Positions 1 to 9,850 of a stretch of 64,000 nucleotides of DNA are shown one piece after another. This DNA comes from Vibrio sp. CDRSL-10 TSBA (GTDB lineage: Bacteria; Pseudomonadota; Gammaproteobacteria; Enterobacterales; Vibrionaceae). The position numbers were made by a program, and so were the translations under genes. How positions within the stretch are numbered: position 1 is the first letter of the stretch; each line of letters opens with the position of its first letter. Where the stretch lies: positions 868,001 to 932,000 of the forward strand of contig CP155566.1 in assembly GCA_039696685.1 (NCBI GenBank), given 5' to 3'. Below the pieces are notes generated by a model, which saw only the letters and a program-made list of their open reading frames with translations, was not told the DNA's origin and searched no databases.

Positions 1-600
1 GTTGATGATCGCCAGTTCAACGTCGTCCAGTGAGCGTGGCAGCTGAGGCGCTTCCAGTTCAACGATACGGAAGTTTTTCGGGTTTTCAGCGATGTCACGT
101 ACAGTCGCTTCCAGACCAGCACCTTCACGTAGCTTGATCAGACCTTGTTGCTCAAGCAGGATCAGAGAACGGCCCAGGTTAGTTGGATCGTTTGGTACTG
201 CGATACGTGCGCCTTCCTGCAGTTGGTCAACTGAAGTGATTTGCTTTGAGTAGGCTGCGATTGGGTATACAAAAGTGTTGCCTACGATTGCCAGTTTGTA
301 ACCACGGTCAGCAATCTGCTTGTCCAGGTATGGTTTGTGCTGGAATGCGTTAGCGTCGATAGAACCGTCATCCAGAGCCGCGTTTGGTGTTACGTAGTCA
401 GTGAACGTGACCAGTTCTACATCCAGGTCGTATTTCTGTTTGGCAACTTTAGCAGCAACTTCAGCAACCTGAGCTTCAGCACCGGCGATAACACCGATTT
501 TTACTTTGCTGTTGTCTACGGCTTTATCACCACAACCAGCCAGAACCAGCGCTGATGCAGCCGCAGCGATAGCCAGTAAACCTTTAAGGTTAAATTTCAT
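1..600 (-). CDS. metQ: MetQ, methionine-binding lipoprotein of the MetNIQ importer (3' part cut by window edge)
   Basis: Substrate-binding lipoprotein that captures methionine in the periplasm and delivers it to MetI. The reading frame starts at 600 with a clear AAGGAG site just upstream and stays open to base 1, giving 200 residues; the family is about 270, so the C-terminus lies outside the window. The first 23 residues form a lipoprotein signal ending in the lipobox LAGC. The NlpA-family body follows (for example TDYVTP, ANAFQH and PNDPTNLGR). It is the last gene of metN-metI-metQ, 78 bases after metI, under the MetJ operator upstream of metN. Confidence 0.95.
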   Translation of the reverse strand, partial: MKFNLKGLLAIAAAASALVLAGCGDKAVDNSKVKIGVIAGAEAQVAEVAAKVAKQKYDLDVELVTFTDYVTPNAALDDGSIDANAFQHKPYLDKQIADRGYKLAIVGNTFVYPIAAYSKQITSVDQLQEGARIAVPNDPTNLGRSLILLEQQGLIKLREGAGLEATVRDIAENPKNFRIVELEAPQLPRSLDDVELAIIN

Positions 601-678
601 AATATTCTCCTTGTTATAAACTTTTTAACGTATCTGTGTTTGTTAACGTAACTATGTTGTGTCTACGAAAAGAACGGT

Positions 679-1356
679 TTATCTGTGATCGACGCGGCGT
701 ACCAGATTGTCACCGACCGATTGAATAATTTGTACCAGCACAATCAGCATCACTACGGTCACTGTCATCACTGAGATGTCGTAACGGTGGAAGCCGTAAC
801 GGATTGCGACGTCACCCAGACCACCGCCACCAACAGTACCGGCCATCGCTGAGTAGCTGACCAGAGTCACCAGCGTAATGGTGATAGAGTTGATGATGGT
901 TGGCATCGCTTCCGGCAGCAGCACTTTGCTGATGATCTGCATCGGAGTTGCACCCATTGACTGAGCCGCTTCAACCAGACCGCTTGGTACTTCCAGCAGC
1001 GCGCCTTCAATCAGACGCGCGACAAACGGGATAGCACCGATAGTCAGCGGAACGATAGCGGCTGTGGTACCGATAAAGGTGCCGACAATAATTTTGGTCA
1101 CAGGAATGATTGCAACCATCAGTACCAGGAAAGGTACCGAACGACCGATATTAACAATAGCACCCAATACCTTGTTCAGGCGTGGGTTTTCCAGTAATCC
1201 GCCTTTCTTGCTGGTGTGCAGAATCACACCCAGAGGAATACCAAATACAAAACCGACGATACCTGCTACGGCGACCATGTAGACGGTTTCCCAGGTTGCA
1301 GTTAGGAGAAGATCACCGTTGAGTGACAACCAGCTGCTTACAACATCAAAGGACAT
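679..1356 (-). CDS. metI: MetI, methionine ABC transporter permease
   Basis: Inner-membrane permease of the methionine importer, 225 residues, normal for the family. Five or so hydrophobic segments are visible, and the EAA-type loop that contacts the ATPase appears near residues 130-150 ([12 protein letters not shown]). I chose the ATG at 1356 rather than the upstream TTG at 1362, because the protein then starts MSFDVV as expected. It overlaps the corrected metN end by about 11 bases, which indicates translational coupling. Confidence 0.95.
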   Translation of the reverse strand: MSFDVVSSWLSLNGDLLLTATWETVYMVAVAGIVGFVFGIPLGVILHTSKKGGLLENPRLNKVLGAIVNIGRSVPFLVLMVAIIPVTKIIVGTFIGTTAAIVPLTIGAIPFVARLIEGALLEVPSGLVEAAQSMGATPMQIISKVLLPEAMPTIINSITITLVTLVSYSAMAGTVGGGGLGDVAIRYGFHRYDISVMTVTVVMLIVLVQIIQSVGDNLVRRVDHR

Positions 1357-2381
1357 AACCAAGAAACCTCTACTTTTACTTTGTGATCGCGAAGGTATTG
1401 CATTGCTGCAATGCTGTCGGCTTCGGTGCCGAAAATCTCAGCTACCATCATGCCGAACTTAACGCCGCCGGCATAATCGATGTCTGAACTCAGAATGCTG
1501 ACATCAATATTATATTTACGCGCGATTTGTGACATCAGTGGTGCATCGACAGTCGCACCGGTGAACTCAAGGCGAACCAGCGGACTGCTGCCTGCGACGC
1601 GCTGCTCATTCAGGCGTGCCTGGTAATCGTCCGGGATCGACAGATCCAGCGTTGAGCGGATAAATTTGTTCGCCAGTTCGGTTTTAGCGTGGGCGAAGAT
1701 GTCACCAACACTGCCTTTCTCAACCAGTTCACCGCCACCGATGATTGCGACTTCGTGACAGATGCTTTTTACCACGTCCATTTCGTGTGTGATCAGCAAC
1801 ATGGTGATGTTCAGTTTGCGGTTAATCTCTTTCAGCAGCTCCAGAATCGACTGGGTGGTGGCCGGATCCAATGCACTGGTCGCTTCGTCACACAGCAGCA
1901 CTTTAGGATCGGAAGCCAGGGCTCGGGCAATCGCCACACGTTGCTTCTGACCACCACTCAGGTTAGCCGGGTAGGTATCACGTTTATCTGCCAGACCAAC
2001 CAGTTTCAGCAGTTCAGAGACTTTACGCTCGATGTACTGCTCATCTTTGCCTGCCAGTTCAAGCGGCAGGGAGATGTTGCCAAACACAGTGCGTGATGAC
2101 AGCAGATTGAAGTGCTGAAAAATCATGCCGATATTACGGCGGGTTTCAGACAGCTGTTTTGAATTCAGTTTAGTCAGATCGACACCGTCGACGATCACGC
2201 TGCCGTCGGTTGGAGTTTCCAACATGTTGACACAACGGATCAGAGTACTTTTCCCTGCACCTGAAGAACCGATAACACCGAAGATTGTGCCTTGTGCGAT
2301 TTTAAGATTGATGTCCTTCAAGGCATGAATTTCCTTATCACCTTGATAGAACACTTTATTTACGTGACTAATTTCAATCAT
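1338..2381 (-). CDS. metN: MetN, methionine ABC transporter ATPase (C-terminal frameshift in this sequence)
   Basis: ATPase of the methionine importer. Walker [10 protein letters not shown], signature LSGGQ and Walker B with [11 protein letters not shown] are intact, followed by a C-terminal ligand-sensing (NIL) domain. The start is the ATG at 2381 ([11 protein letters not shown]); a longer frame to 2504 would run back toward the MetJ operator and has no family support. The last residues read SWLCPLML instead of the usual LGYV-type ending. Removing one base from the GAAAC at 1363-1367 (plus strand) restores that ending and places the stop at 1346, inside metI. The protein is otherwise full length, so a sequence error is likely. 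Confidence 0.93.
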   Translation of the reverse strand: MIEISHVNKVFYQGDKEIHALKDINLKIAQGTIFGVIGSSGAGKSTLIRCVNMLETPTDGSVIVDGVDLTKLNSKQLSETRRNIGMIFQHFNLLSSRTVFGNISLPLELAGKDEQYIERKVSELLKLVGLADKRDTYPANLSGGQKQRVAIARALASDPKVLLCDEATSALDPATTQSILELLKEINRKLNITMLLITHEMDVVKSICHEVAIIGGGELVEKGSVGDIFAHAKTELANKFIRSTLDLSIPDDYQARLNEQRVAGSSPLVRLEFTGATVDAPLMSQIARKYNIDVSILSSDIDYAGGVKFGMMVAEIFGTEADSIAAMQYLRDHKVKVEVSWLCPLML

Positions 2382-2514
2382 GTTTAAACCTGTGCAGGGA
2401 TACTGAACCGGACGACGCTCATAATCCTGAGCCCTTCCGTGATTAACAGTATAAAATTTTGAACTCTCTCTCACTGGGGAGACGATGCTATGGTTTATCG
2501 ACAATCAAGTCAAT

Positions 2515-2546
2515 CGATATTTTGACGTCTAGACGTCTAAATGGGC
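2515..2546. promoter_or_regulatory. MetJ operator (tandem met boxes)
   Basis: Two adjacent 8-base met boxes, TGACGTCT at 2523-2530 and the perfect consensus AGACGTCT at 2531-2538, with weaker flanking 8-mers. MetJ with S-adenosylmethionine binds such tandem boxes. The site lies about 135 bases upstream of metN and should repress metNIQ when methionine is plentiful. Nothing in it suggests control of gmhB, which is transcribed the other way from 2717. Confidence 0.9.
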
Positions 2547-2716
2547 CAATTCTCAATACAGGAAAGTGATTAATTAGTAAGGAAAGAAATAAGGCGCATA
2601 TGTCAGTTTAGCGTGCTACTGACCCTGCCTGTGTCTGGCCGTGCAATCAAACTCGCATCTTGGATTGACTCGGGTATAATCAAAACCAGTTATCTACCTT
2701 ATTTGAGAGCAATATT

Positions 2717-3274
2717 TTGGCAAAACCTGCTGTGTTTTTAGATCGTGATGGCGTGATTAACGTTGACCATGGTTACGTGCATGATGAGCACGATTTTGAA
2801 TTTATCGATGGTGTGTTCGAAGCGACGAAAAAGCTCCAGGCGATGGGTTACATGTTGGTGCTGGTCACCAACCAGTCGGGGATTGCCCGCGGCAAGTTCA
2901 GCGAAGATCGTTTTCTGTCGCTGACGCAGTGGATGGACTGGAACTTCGTCGACAACGGCGTCGAGTTTGATGGCATCTATTATTGTCCGCATCACGCTGA
3001 ACATGGCGTAGGTAAATATAAAGAAGACTGTGACTGCCGTAAGCCAAAACCGGGGATGTTCATCTCGGCGCGTGATTTTCTCAAAATCGACATGGCGAAC
3101 TCGGTCATGGTGGGTGATAAAGCCGAAGACTTAATGGCGGCCGCTGCCGCAGGTGTGGGTACCAAGATCCTGGTGCGTACCGGCAAACCGGTCACCGAGC
3201 AAGGCGAAGCGCTGGCGGATGCGGTGCTGGATAGCCTGAGTAACGTGCCTGACTATCTGCAGTCACGCGGCTGA
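2717..3274 (+). CDS. gmhB: GmhB, D-glycero-beta-D-manno-heptose-1,7-bisphosphate 7-phosphatase
   Basis: HAD-family phosphatase that removes the 7-phosphate of heptose bisphosphate in ADP-heptose synthesis for lipopolysaccharide core. The 185-residue product has the nucleophile motif FLDRDGVIN near the N-terminus, [12 protein letters not shown], a zinc-binding Cys/His set (YYCPHHAEH and CDCRKPKPG) and the acidic motif MVGDKAEDL. The start is a TTG at 2717; it gives [12 protein letters not shown], matching the family, but the ribosome site is weak. It stands alone, divergent from metNIQ and 28 bases before treR. Confidence 0.95.
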   Translation: MAKPAVFLDRDGVINVDHGYVHDEHDFEFIDGVFEATKKLQAMGYMLVLVTNQSGIARGKFSEDRFLSLTQWMDWNFVDNGVEFDGIYYCPHHAEHGVGKYKEDCDCRKPKPGMFISARDFLKIDMANSVMVGDKAEDLMAAAAAGVGTKILVRTGKPVTEQGEALADAVLDSLSNVPDYLQSRG

Positions 3275-3302
3275 TAAGCCGGTTTGCTGCATTTGACCTG
3301 CC

Positions 3303-4256
3303 ATGAGTAAAAAGCTCACTATTCTGGATATTGCCAAACTGTCTGGTGTCGGTAAATCGACGGTGTCACGGGTCCTGACTCAGGATCCGAAAGTGAAACC
3401 GGAAACCCGTGCCAGAGTAGAGCAGGTGATTGCCGAACACGGTTATGTGCCTTCCAAGTCCGCCCAGTCGATGCGTGGCGGACGGCAGAAAGTGGTGGGT
3501 GTGATTATTTCCCGCCTCGACTCGCCTTCAGAAAACCGCTCGGTCAGCAGTATGCTGCCGCTACTTTATCAGCATGGCTACGATGTCGTGATCATGGAAA
3601 GCCAGTTCGACCGCGCGAAAACAAGTGAACATCTCGATGTACTGGCCAAGCGCAACGTTGACGGGGTGATCGTGTTTGGTTTTACCGGACTGGATATGAA
3701 CAGCCTGAGTCCGTGGCAAAACCGTGCGGTTGTGATTGCGATGGACTCGCAAAGCGTCTCGTCGATTAATTATGATAACGCGGGCGTGATTCGTGCGGCG
3801 CTGGCTCATCTTGAGCAGCAGCAGTTCAGCCGGATTGCTTATATTGGTGTCGATCCGAGCGATAAGACCACCGGAGCATTGCGTCTTAATACTTATCTCG
3901 ACTGGTGTCAGACCAAGGGGTATGAGCCTAATTACCAGACCGGACAACTTAACCATCACAGCGCCTATCAGCTGGTGGATAGAGTGCTCACCGCCGAGAC
4001 CCAAGCGATTGTCTGTGCCAGCGACAGCATTGCCATGGGCGTTATTAAACGTCTGCAGGAGTGTCAACGTGAAGAGGTGGCGGTGACCGGAGTAGGGGGC
4101 AATGAACTGCTGTCATTTCTGTTTCCGAATGTGTACAGCGTTGATCCCGGCTATCGTCAGGCGGGAGAGCAGGCCGCTCAGCTCCTGATTCAGCACTTGC
4201 GTGGTGATATCAGCCAATGTGTTCATCTCACTCAGGCTCCGGCAACGATCGCCTGA
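3303..4256 (+). CDS. treR: TreR, LacI-family trehalose operon repressor
   Basis: Transcriptional repressor of trehalose uptake and hydrolysis; in the family trehalose-6-phosphate is the inducer. The 317-residue product has an N-terminal LacI helix-turn-helix (LDIAKLSGVGKSTVSRVL), a hinge around residues 50-60 and a periplasmic-binding-protein-like effector domain. It is upstream of treB-treC in the same direction, and two palindromes matching a TreR-type operator lie between it and treB. Confidence 0.93.
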   Translation: MSKKLTILDIAKLSGVGKSTVSRVLTQDPKVKPETRARVEQVIAEHGYVPSKSAQSMRGGRQKVVGVIISRLDSPSENRSVSSMLPLLYQHGYDVVIMESQFDRAKTSEHLDVLAKRNVDGVIVFGFTGLDMNSLSPWQNRAVVIAMDSQSVSSINYDNAGVIRAALAHLEQQQFSRIAYIGVDPSDKTTGALRLNTYLDWCQTKGYEPNYQTGQLNHHSAYQLVDRVLTAETQAIVCASDSIAMGVIKRLQECQREEVAVTGVGGNELLSFLFPNVYSVDPGYRQAGEQAAQLLIQHLRGDISQCVHLTQAPATIA

Positions 4257-4437
4257 CGGGCGGTGTGATTCCCCTCGGACCGTGCAGCATCGGCCGCTTT
4301 CATTTTGCATCCGCTCAACTCTGCTAAGTCTGCCCGGCACACAGCGGTCACAACCACTATCCGCACTACACTTACCTGCCAAGTGGCATTCTTGATCTGA
4401 TCCTGATCGCTTTTTTACGCGAGACTTTTACCCCGGA

Positions 4438-4453
4438 TGTGATCTTTTTCAAT
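4438..4453. promoter_or_regulatory. Possible CRP site upstream of treB
   Basis: TGTGA followed by six bases and TCAAT. The left half is a perfect CRP half site and the right half matches three of five positions. It sits directly before the first TreR palindrome, a sensible place for catabolite activation of a PTS sugar operon. This is a motif match only. The rest of the 4257-4598 gap holds the two TreR palindromes and no gene that I can support. Confidence 0.35.
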
Positions 4454-4455
4454 TA

Positions 4456-4471
4456 ATGGGAACAGTCCCAT
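4456..4471. promoter_or_regulatory. TreR operator, upstream copy
   Basis: Palindrome ATGGGA-ACAG-TCCCAT; the arms extend to 8 bases each (4454-4473). It resembles the GGGAAC/GTTCCC core known for the E. coli trehalose repressor. Its centre is 58 bases from that of the second copy, a spacing that would suit cooperative or looped binding. Confidence 0.75.
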
Positions 4472-4513
4472 TATGCTTTTGGTCTGGCTGTGTCACTATC
4501 CTTGTTATTAGTT

Positions 4514-4529
4514 ATGGGAATGTTCCCAT
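4514..4529. promoter_or_regulatory. TreR operator, downstream copy
   Basis: Palindrome ATGGGA-ATGT-TCCCAT with the same arms and spacing as the copy at 4456-4471; arms extend to 8 bases (4513-4530). It lies 70 bases before the treB start, where bound repressor would block the promoter. Confidence 0.8.
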
Positions 4530-4598
4530 ATGCAATTGAACTATTATAAAAGAACCTGATTACGATAAAAGAACTTAACCAATAAGGTGGACGAGGAT

Positions 4599-6023
4599 AT
4601 GAGTAAGATAGCGACACAAGACGTTGCGCGTCTTATCGAGCTGGTCGGTGGCAAAGAGAATATTGCGAGTGTTACGCACTGCCTGACCCGGCTGCGTTTT
4701 GTGCTTAATGAACCGGCGAAAGCAGACAGTAAGCAGCTGGAAGCGCTGAGCATGGTCAAAGGCTGCTTTACCAATGCCGGTCAGTTTCAGGTGGTCATCG
4801 GGACCGAGGTTGACCAGGTCTATAAACTACTGCTGCAACTGAGTGGCCAGAGCGAAGCATCCAAAGATGAGGCCAAGCTGGCGGCGCGACAGAACATGAA
4901 CATGCTGGAGCGCGGTATCTCTCATCTGGCGGAAATCTTTGTGCCTTTGCTACCGGCTATCATTACCGGTGGTCTGATTCTTGGCTTTCGGAATGTGATT
5001 GGCGACATCCGCATGTTTGACGGCAAAACTCTGGTCGAAATCAGTCAGTTCTGGGCCAGTGTCCACTCTTTCCTGTGGCTGATCGGTGAGGCTATTTTCT
5101 TCTTCCTGCCGGTCGGGGTCTGTTGGTCAACGGTGAAAAAACTCGGCGGCACACCGATTCTGGGCATCACGCTCGGGATAACCCTGGTTTCACCGCAGCT
5201 GATGAACGCCTATCTGATTGGTAAGCAGGTGCCGGAAGCCTGGGATTTTGGCTGGTTTGTGATTGATAAAGTTGGTTATCAGGCGCAGGTGATTCCGGCC
5301 ATTCTGGCCGGTGTGGTGCTGGCTTTGATTGAAACTAACCTCAAGCGTATTGTCCCGGCCTATCTCTATCTGGTCGTGGTGCCGTTTGTTTCTATCATCC
5401 TGTCTGTACTGCTGGCCCACGCCATCATTGGTCCGTTTGGGCGCATGCTTGGTGACGGGGTAGGTATCGCAGCCAAAGCGGCGATGACCGGCGATTTTGC
5501 GGTTATCGGCTCGATGCTGTTTGGTTTTTTGTATGCGCCGCTGGTGATCACCGGTATTCACCACACCACTAACGCGGTCGATTTACAGCTCATGCAGGAT
5601 CTCGGCGGTACGCCTATCTGGCCTTTGATTGCACTGTCAAATATTGCCCAGGCCTCGGCGGTAGTCGGCATTATACTGATCAGCAAGAAAGAGGGCGAGC
5701 GGGATATTTCTGTGCCGGCAGCGATCTCTGCTTATCTTGGCGTCACTGAGCCGGCCATGTACGGGATTAACCTCAAATACAAGTTCCCGATGTTGTGCGC
5801 CATGATTGGCAGTGCGTTGGCAGCTGCGGTGTGTGGCAGTTTTGGGGTAATGGCAAACGGCATTGGTGTCGGTGGCTTGCCAGGTATTTTGTCGATTCAG
5901 CCGCAGTACTGGATGGTATTTTTACTGGCGATGTTAATTGCGATAGCTGTGCCCGTGGCGCTGACTCTGCTGATGTACAAGCGCGCTAAAGCCAAAGGCG
6001 AGCTGACCGTGGCGCAGGCATAA
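4599..6023 (+). CDS. treB: TreB, trehalose-specific PTS enzyme IIBC
   Basis: Imports trehalose and phosphorylates it to trehalose-6-phosphate. The 474-residue product begins with a IIB domain whose phosphorylated cysteine is in SVTHCLTRLRF (Cys28). It continues into a roughly ten-helix IIC domain with the ITGIHHTTNAVDLQ region. It lacks a IIA domain, so phosphate should come from the shared glucose IIA encoded by crr at 36561-37070. I chose ATG 4599 over the upstream GTG 4587 because AAGGTGG sits about 10 bases before it and the protein then starts MSKIATQDVA, the family length. Confidence 0.95.
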   Translation: MSKIATQDVARLIELVGGKENIASVTHCLTRLRFVLNEPAKADSKQLEALSMVKGCFTNAGQFQVVIGTEVDQVYKLLLQLSGQSEASKDEAKLAARQNMNMLERGISHLAEIFVPLLPAIITGGLILGFRNVIGDIRMFDGKTLVEISQFWASVHSFLWLIGEAIFFFLPVGVCWSTVKKLGGTPILGITLGITLVSPQLMNAYLIGKQVPEAWDFGWFVIDKVGYQAQVIPAILAGVVLALIETNLKRIVPAYLYLVVVPFVSIILSVLLAHAIIGPFGRMLGDGVGIAAKAAMTGDFAVIGSMLFGFLYAPLVITGIHHTTNAVDLQLMQDLGGTPIWPLIALSNIAQASAVVGIILISKKEGERDISVPAAISAYLGVTEPAMYGINLKYKFPMLCAMIGSALAAAVCGSFGVMANGIGVGGLPGILSIQPQYWMVFLLAMLIAIAVPVALTLLMYKRAKAKGELTVAQA

Positions 6024-6028
6024 GTGAC

Positions 6029-6060
6029 TCAGGCAGAGTGGTCGTTATCGCTCTGCCTGA
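6029..6060 (+). terminator. Intercistronic hairpin between treB and treC
   Basis: Arms TCAGGCAGAG and CTCTGCCTGA pair over 10 bases with a 12-base loop, and a T-rich tract follows after seven bases. It may be a partial terminator or an mRNA-stabilising structure that lowers treC expression relative to treB. treC has no other obvious promoter. Confidence 0.5.
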
Positions 6061-6091
6061 TAGCGGATTTTTTAATTTTTCAGGTAAGTGA

Positions 6092-7784
<1,693 letters not shown>

Positions 7785-7810
7785 CGTATGTTTCTGAGTA
7801 AGTAAAATAA

Positions 7811-7834
7811 AAGGCATCCTGTTGCCGGATGCCT
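7811..7834 (-). terminator. Stem-loop after treC / second terminator of the tRNA-Tyr operon
   Basis: Arms AGGCATCC and GGATGCCT with a 7-base loop. Read on the minus strand it is followed by TTTATTTTAC, a good intrinsic terminator; on the plus strand no T-run follows, so it would be only a weak end for treC. Confidence 0.6.
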
Positions 7835-7900
7835 GATTCGGCGCGCTGTAGTTGAAAGCAAAGCTATGGTTGAAAACAAAGCTGTATCTGAAAACAAAAA

Positions 7901-7921
7901 AGCCAGCTCAATGAGCTGGCT
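7901..7921 (-). terminator. Intrinsic terminator of the tRNA-Tyr operon
   Basis: Nine-base perfect stem AGCCAGCTC/GAGCTGGCT with a three-base loop, followed on the minus strand by TTTTTG. It lies 10 bases beyond the CCA end of the last tRNA-Tyr. On the plus strand a short TTTC follows, so it may also stop treC transcripts. Confidence 0.85.
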
Positions 7922-7930
7922 TTCTGTATA

Positions 7931-8016
<86 letters not shown>

Positions 8017-8099
8017 GGGGTTGTCTTATTCTTCACAGAACAAGCTTGAATGACGTTTTCCCAACGCATCAAACAAGGGGTTTCTCTTAAAGAGAAATA

Positions 8100-8184
<85 letters not shown>

Positions 8185-8268
8185 AGGGGTTGTCTTATTC
8201 TTCACAGAATAAGCTTGAATGACGTTTTCCCAACGCATCAAACAAGGGGTTTCTCTTAAAGAGAAATA

Positions 8269-8353
<85 letters not shown>

Positions 8354-8438
8354 AGGGGTTTTCTTATTCTTTATCAGAATAAGCTTGACTGAAGTTTTCC
8401 CAACGCATCAATCAAGTGTTTCTCTTACGAGAAGAATA

Positions 8439-8523
<85 letters not shown>

Positions 8524-8598
8524 AGGGTGTTTTTCTTATTCTCTGTCGGAATAAGCTTAATTGACGTTTTCCCAACTCGTCGCTCAAGTGCGGAGCGC

Positions 8599-8626
8599 AT
8601 ATTATCAAACTCGCTCTCTCTGTAAA
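8599..8626 (-). promoter_or_regulatory. Promoter of the tRNA-Tyr operon
   Basis: On the minus strand TTTACA (8626-8621), a 16-base spacer and TAATAT (8604-8599), followed directly by the GC-rich stretch GCGCTCCGC. A GC-rich discriminator after the -10 box is typical of stable-RNA promoters under stringent control. The predicted leader to the first tRNA is about 65 bases. Confidence 0.75.
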
Positions 8627-8797
8627 CCCTTTTTTTATGTTTTTGAATTGAATGCTGGCTTTTTCGTCAAAGAAGCTAATAAAACAGCATTTTGGCGCGG
8701 ATTGCTTACAGTTTTACTATCTATCTTTACGTTAGTTGACGTTAAAAAAAAGATTAGCGGTTACAATATAATAAGATTCAATATATCGATCATTATT

Positions 8798-9850
8798 ATG
8801 AAAAAAACAACTCGTCTATTTGTTGCCCTACTTACTGCCCTTGCTGTTCAGCCGTTGTCGGCCTTCGGCGCGTCGCGCGCTATACCTGTGGTGATTGAAA
8901 GCGTAGAGTCACACCCGGTTTCTCAATCACTGTCACTGGTCGGCAAGCTAAAAGCGGATCAATCGGTCGATATTGCCCCGGAAGTGACCGGTAAAGTCGA
9001 TGTTATCGCGGTGAAAGCCAATCAGCAGGTCAAAAAAGATCAGCTGCTGGTCCAGTTTAATGATGATAAAGCGCGTGCCGCGGTGACCGAAGCGGCGGCG
9101 TATCTGCGTGATGAGCAGCGTAAACTGCGCGAGTTTGAGCGACTGGTGAAGCGCAATGCTATTACCCAGACCGAAATTGACGCCCAGCGTGCCAGCGTCG
9201 AAATCGCCCAGGCGCGTCTCAATGCTGCCCAGGCCAATCTGCAAGATCTGCGTATTACCGCGCCGTTTAGCGGCACGGTGGGCTTTATCGATTTCAGCCG
9301 CGGTAAACTGGTCAGTGCCGGCGAAGAGCTGCTGACTCTGGATAACCTTGCTCTGATGCAGCTTGATTTACAGGTGCCGGAGCGTTACCTCTCCAAGTTA
9401 CAGAAAGGCATGAAAGTGCTCGGGCGCACCAATGCCTGGCCGGGTGAGATGTTTGAAGGCCACGTAGTAGCGATCGATTCGCGCATCAATCAGGAAACGC
9501 TTAACCTGCGGGTCCGGATTCACTTCGCTAATCCGCAAGGCTTGCTCAAACCTGGCATGTTGTTGTCGGCCCAACTCGATTTTGCTCCGATCAATGCCCC
9601 GATCATTCCGGTCCAGGCGCTCGAATACTCAGGTACGAAGCGTTATGTGTATGTGGTCGGTGACGACAACATCGTCAGCCGGCGTGAAGTACACCTCGGC
9701 GCGCGAATCGAGAATGAAGTGGTGATTGATGATGGTCTCGATATTGGCCAGCATATTGTGGTGCAGGGCATCGTCAACATGCGAGATGGTGCGACCATTA
9801 CTGAAGTGGATGCCTCCGGTCAACCGGTGACACAAGAGGGTGAACAGTAA
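8798..9850 (+). CDS. vexG: RND efflux periplasmic adaptor (membrane fusion protein), VexG-like
   Basis: Periplasmic adaptor linking an RND pump to an outer-membrane channel. The 350-residue product starts at ATG 8798 with a signal peptide (MKKTTRLFVALLTALAV...); a longer frame from 8561 covers the tRNA promoter and is rejected. A biotinyl-lipoyl-like half is visible around residues 50-75. A coiled-coil hairpin follows at roughly residues 90-150, then the second lipoyl half (LRITAPFSGTVGFIDF) and the beta-barrel. No strong ribosome site precedes the start. Its last codon overlaps the pump gene. The name VexG rests on remembered gene order in V. cholerae. Confidence 0.85.
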   Translation: MKKTTRLFVALLTALAVQPLSAFGASRAIPVVIESVESHPVSQSLSLVGKLKADQSVDIAPEVTGKVDVIAVKANQQVKKDQLLVQFNDDKARAAVTEAAAYLRDEQRKLREFERLVKRNAITQTEIDAQRASVEIAQARLNAAQANLQDLRITAPFSGTVGFIDFSRGKLVSAGEELLTLDNLALMQLDLQVPERYLSKLQKGMKVLGRTNAWPGEMFEGHVVAIDSRINQETLNLRVRIHFANPQGLLKPGMLLSAQLDFAPINAPIIPVQALEYSGTKRYVYVVGDDNIVSRREVHLGARIENEVVIDDGLDIGQHIVVQGIVNMRDGATITEVDASGQPVTQEGEQ

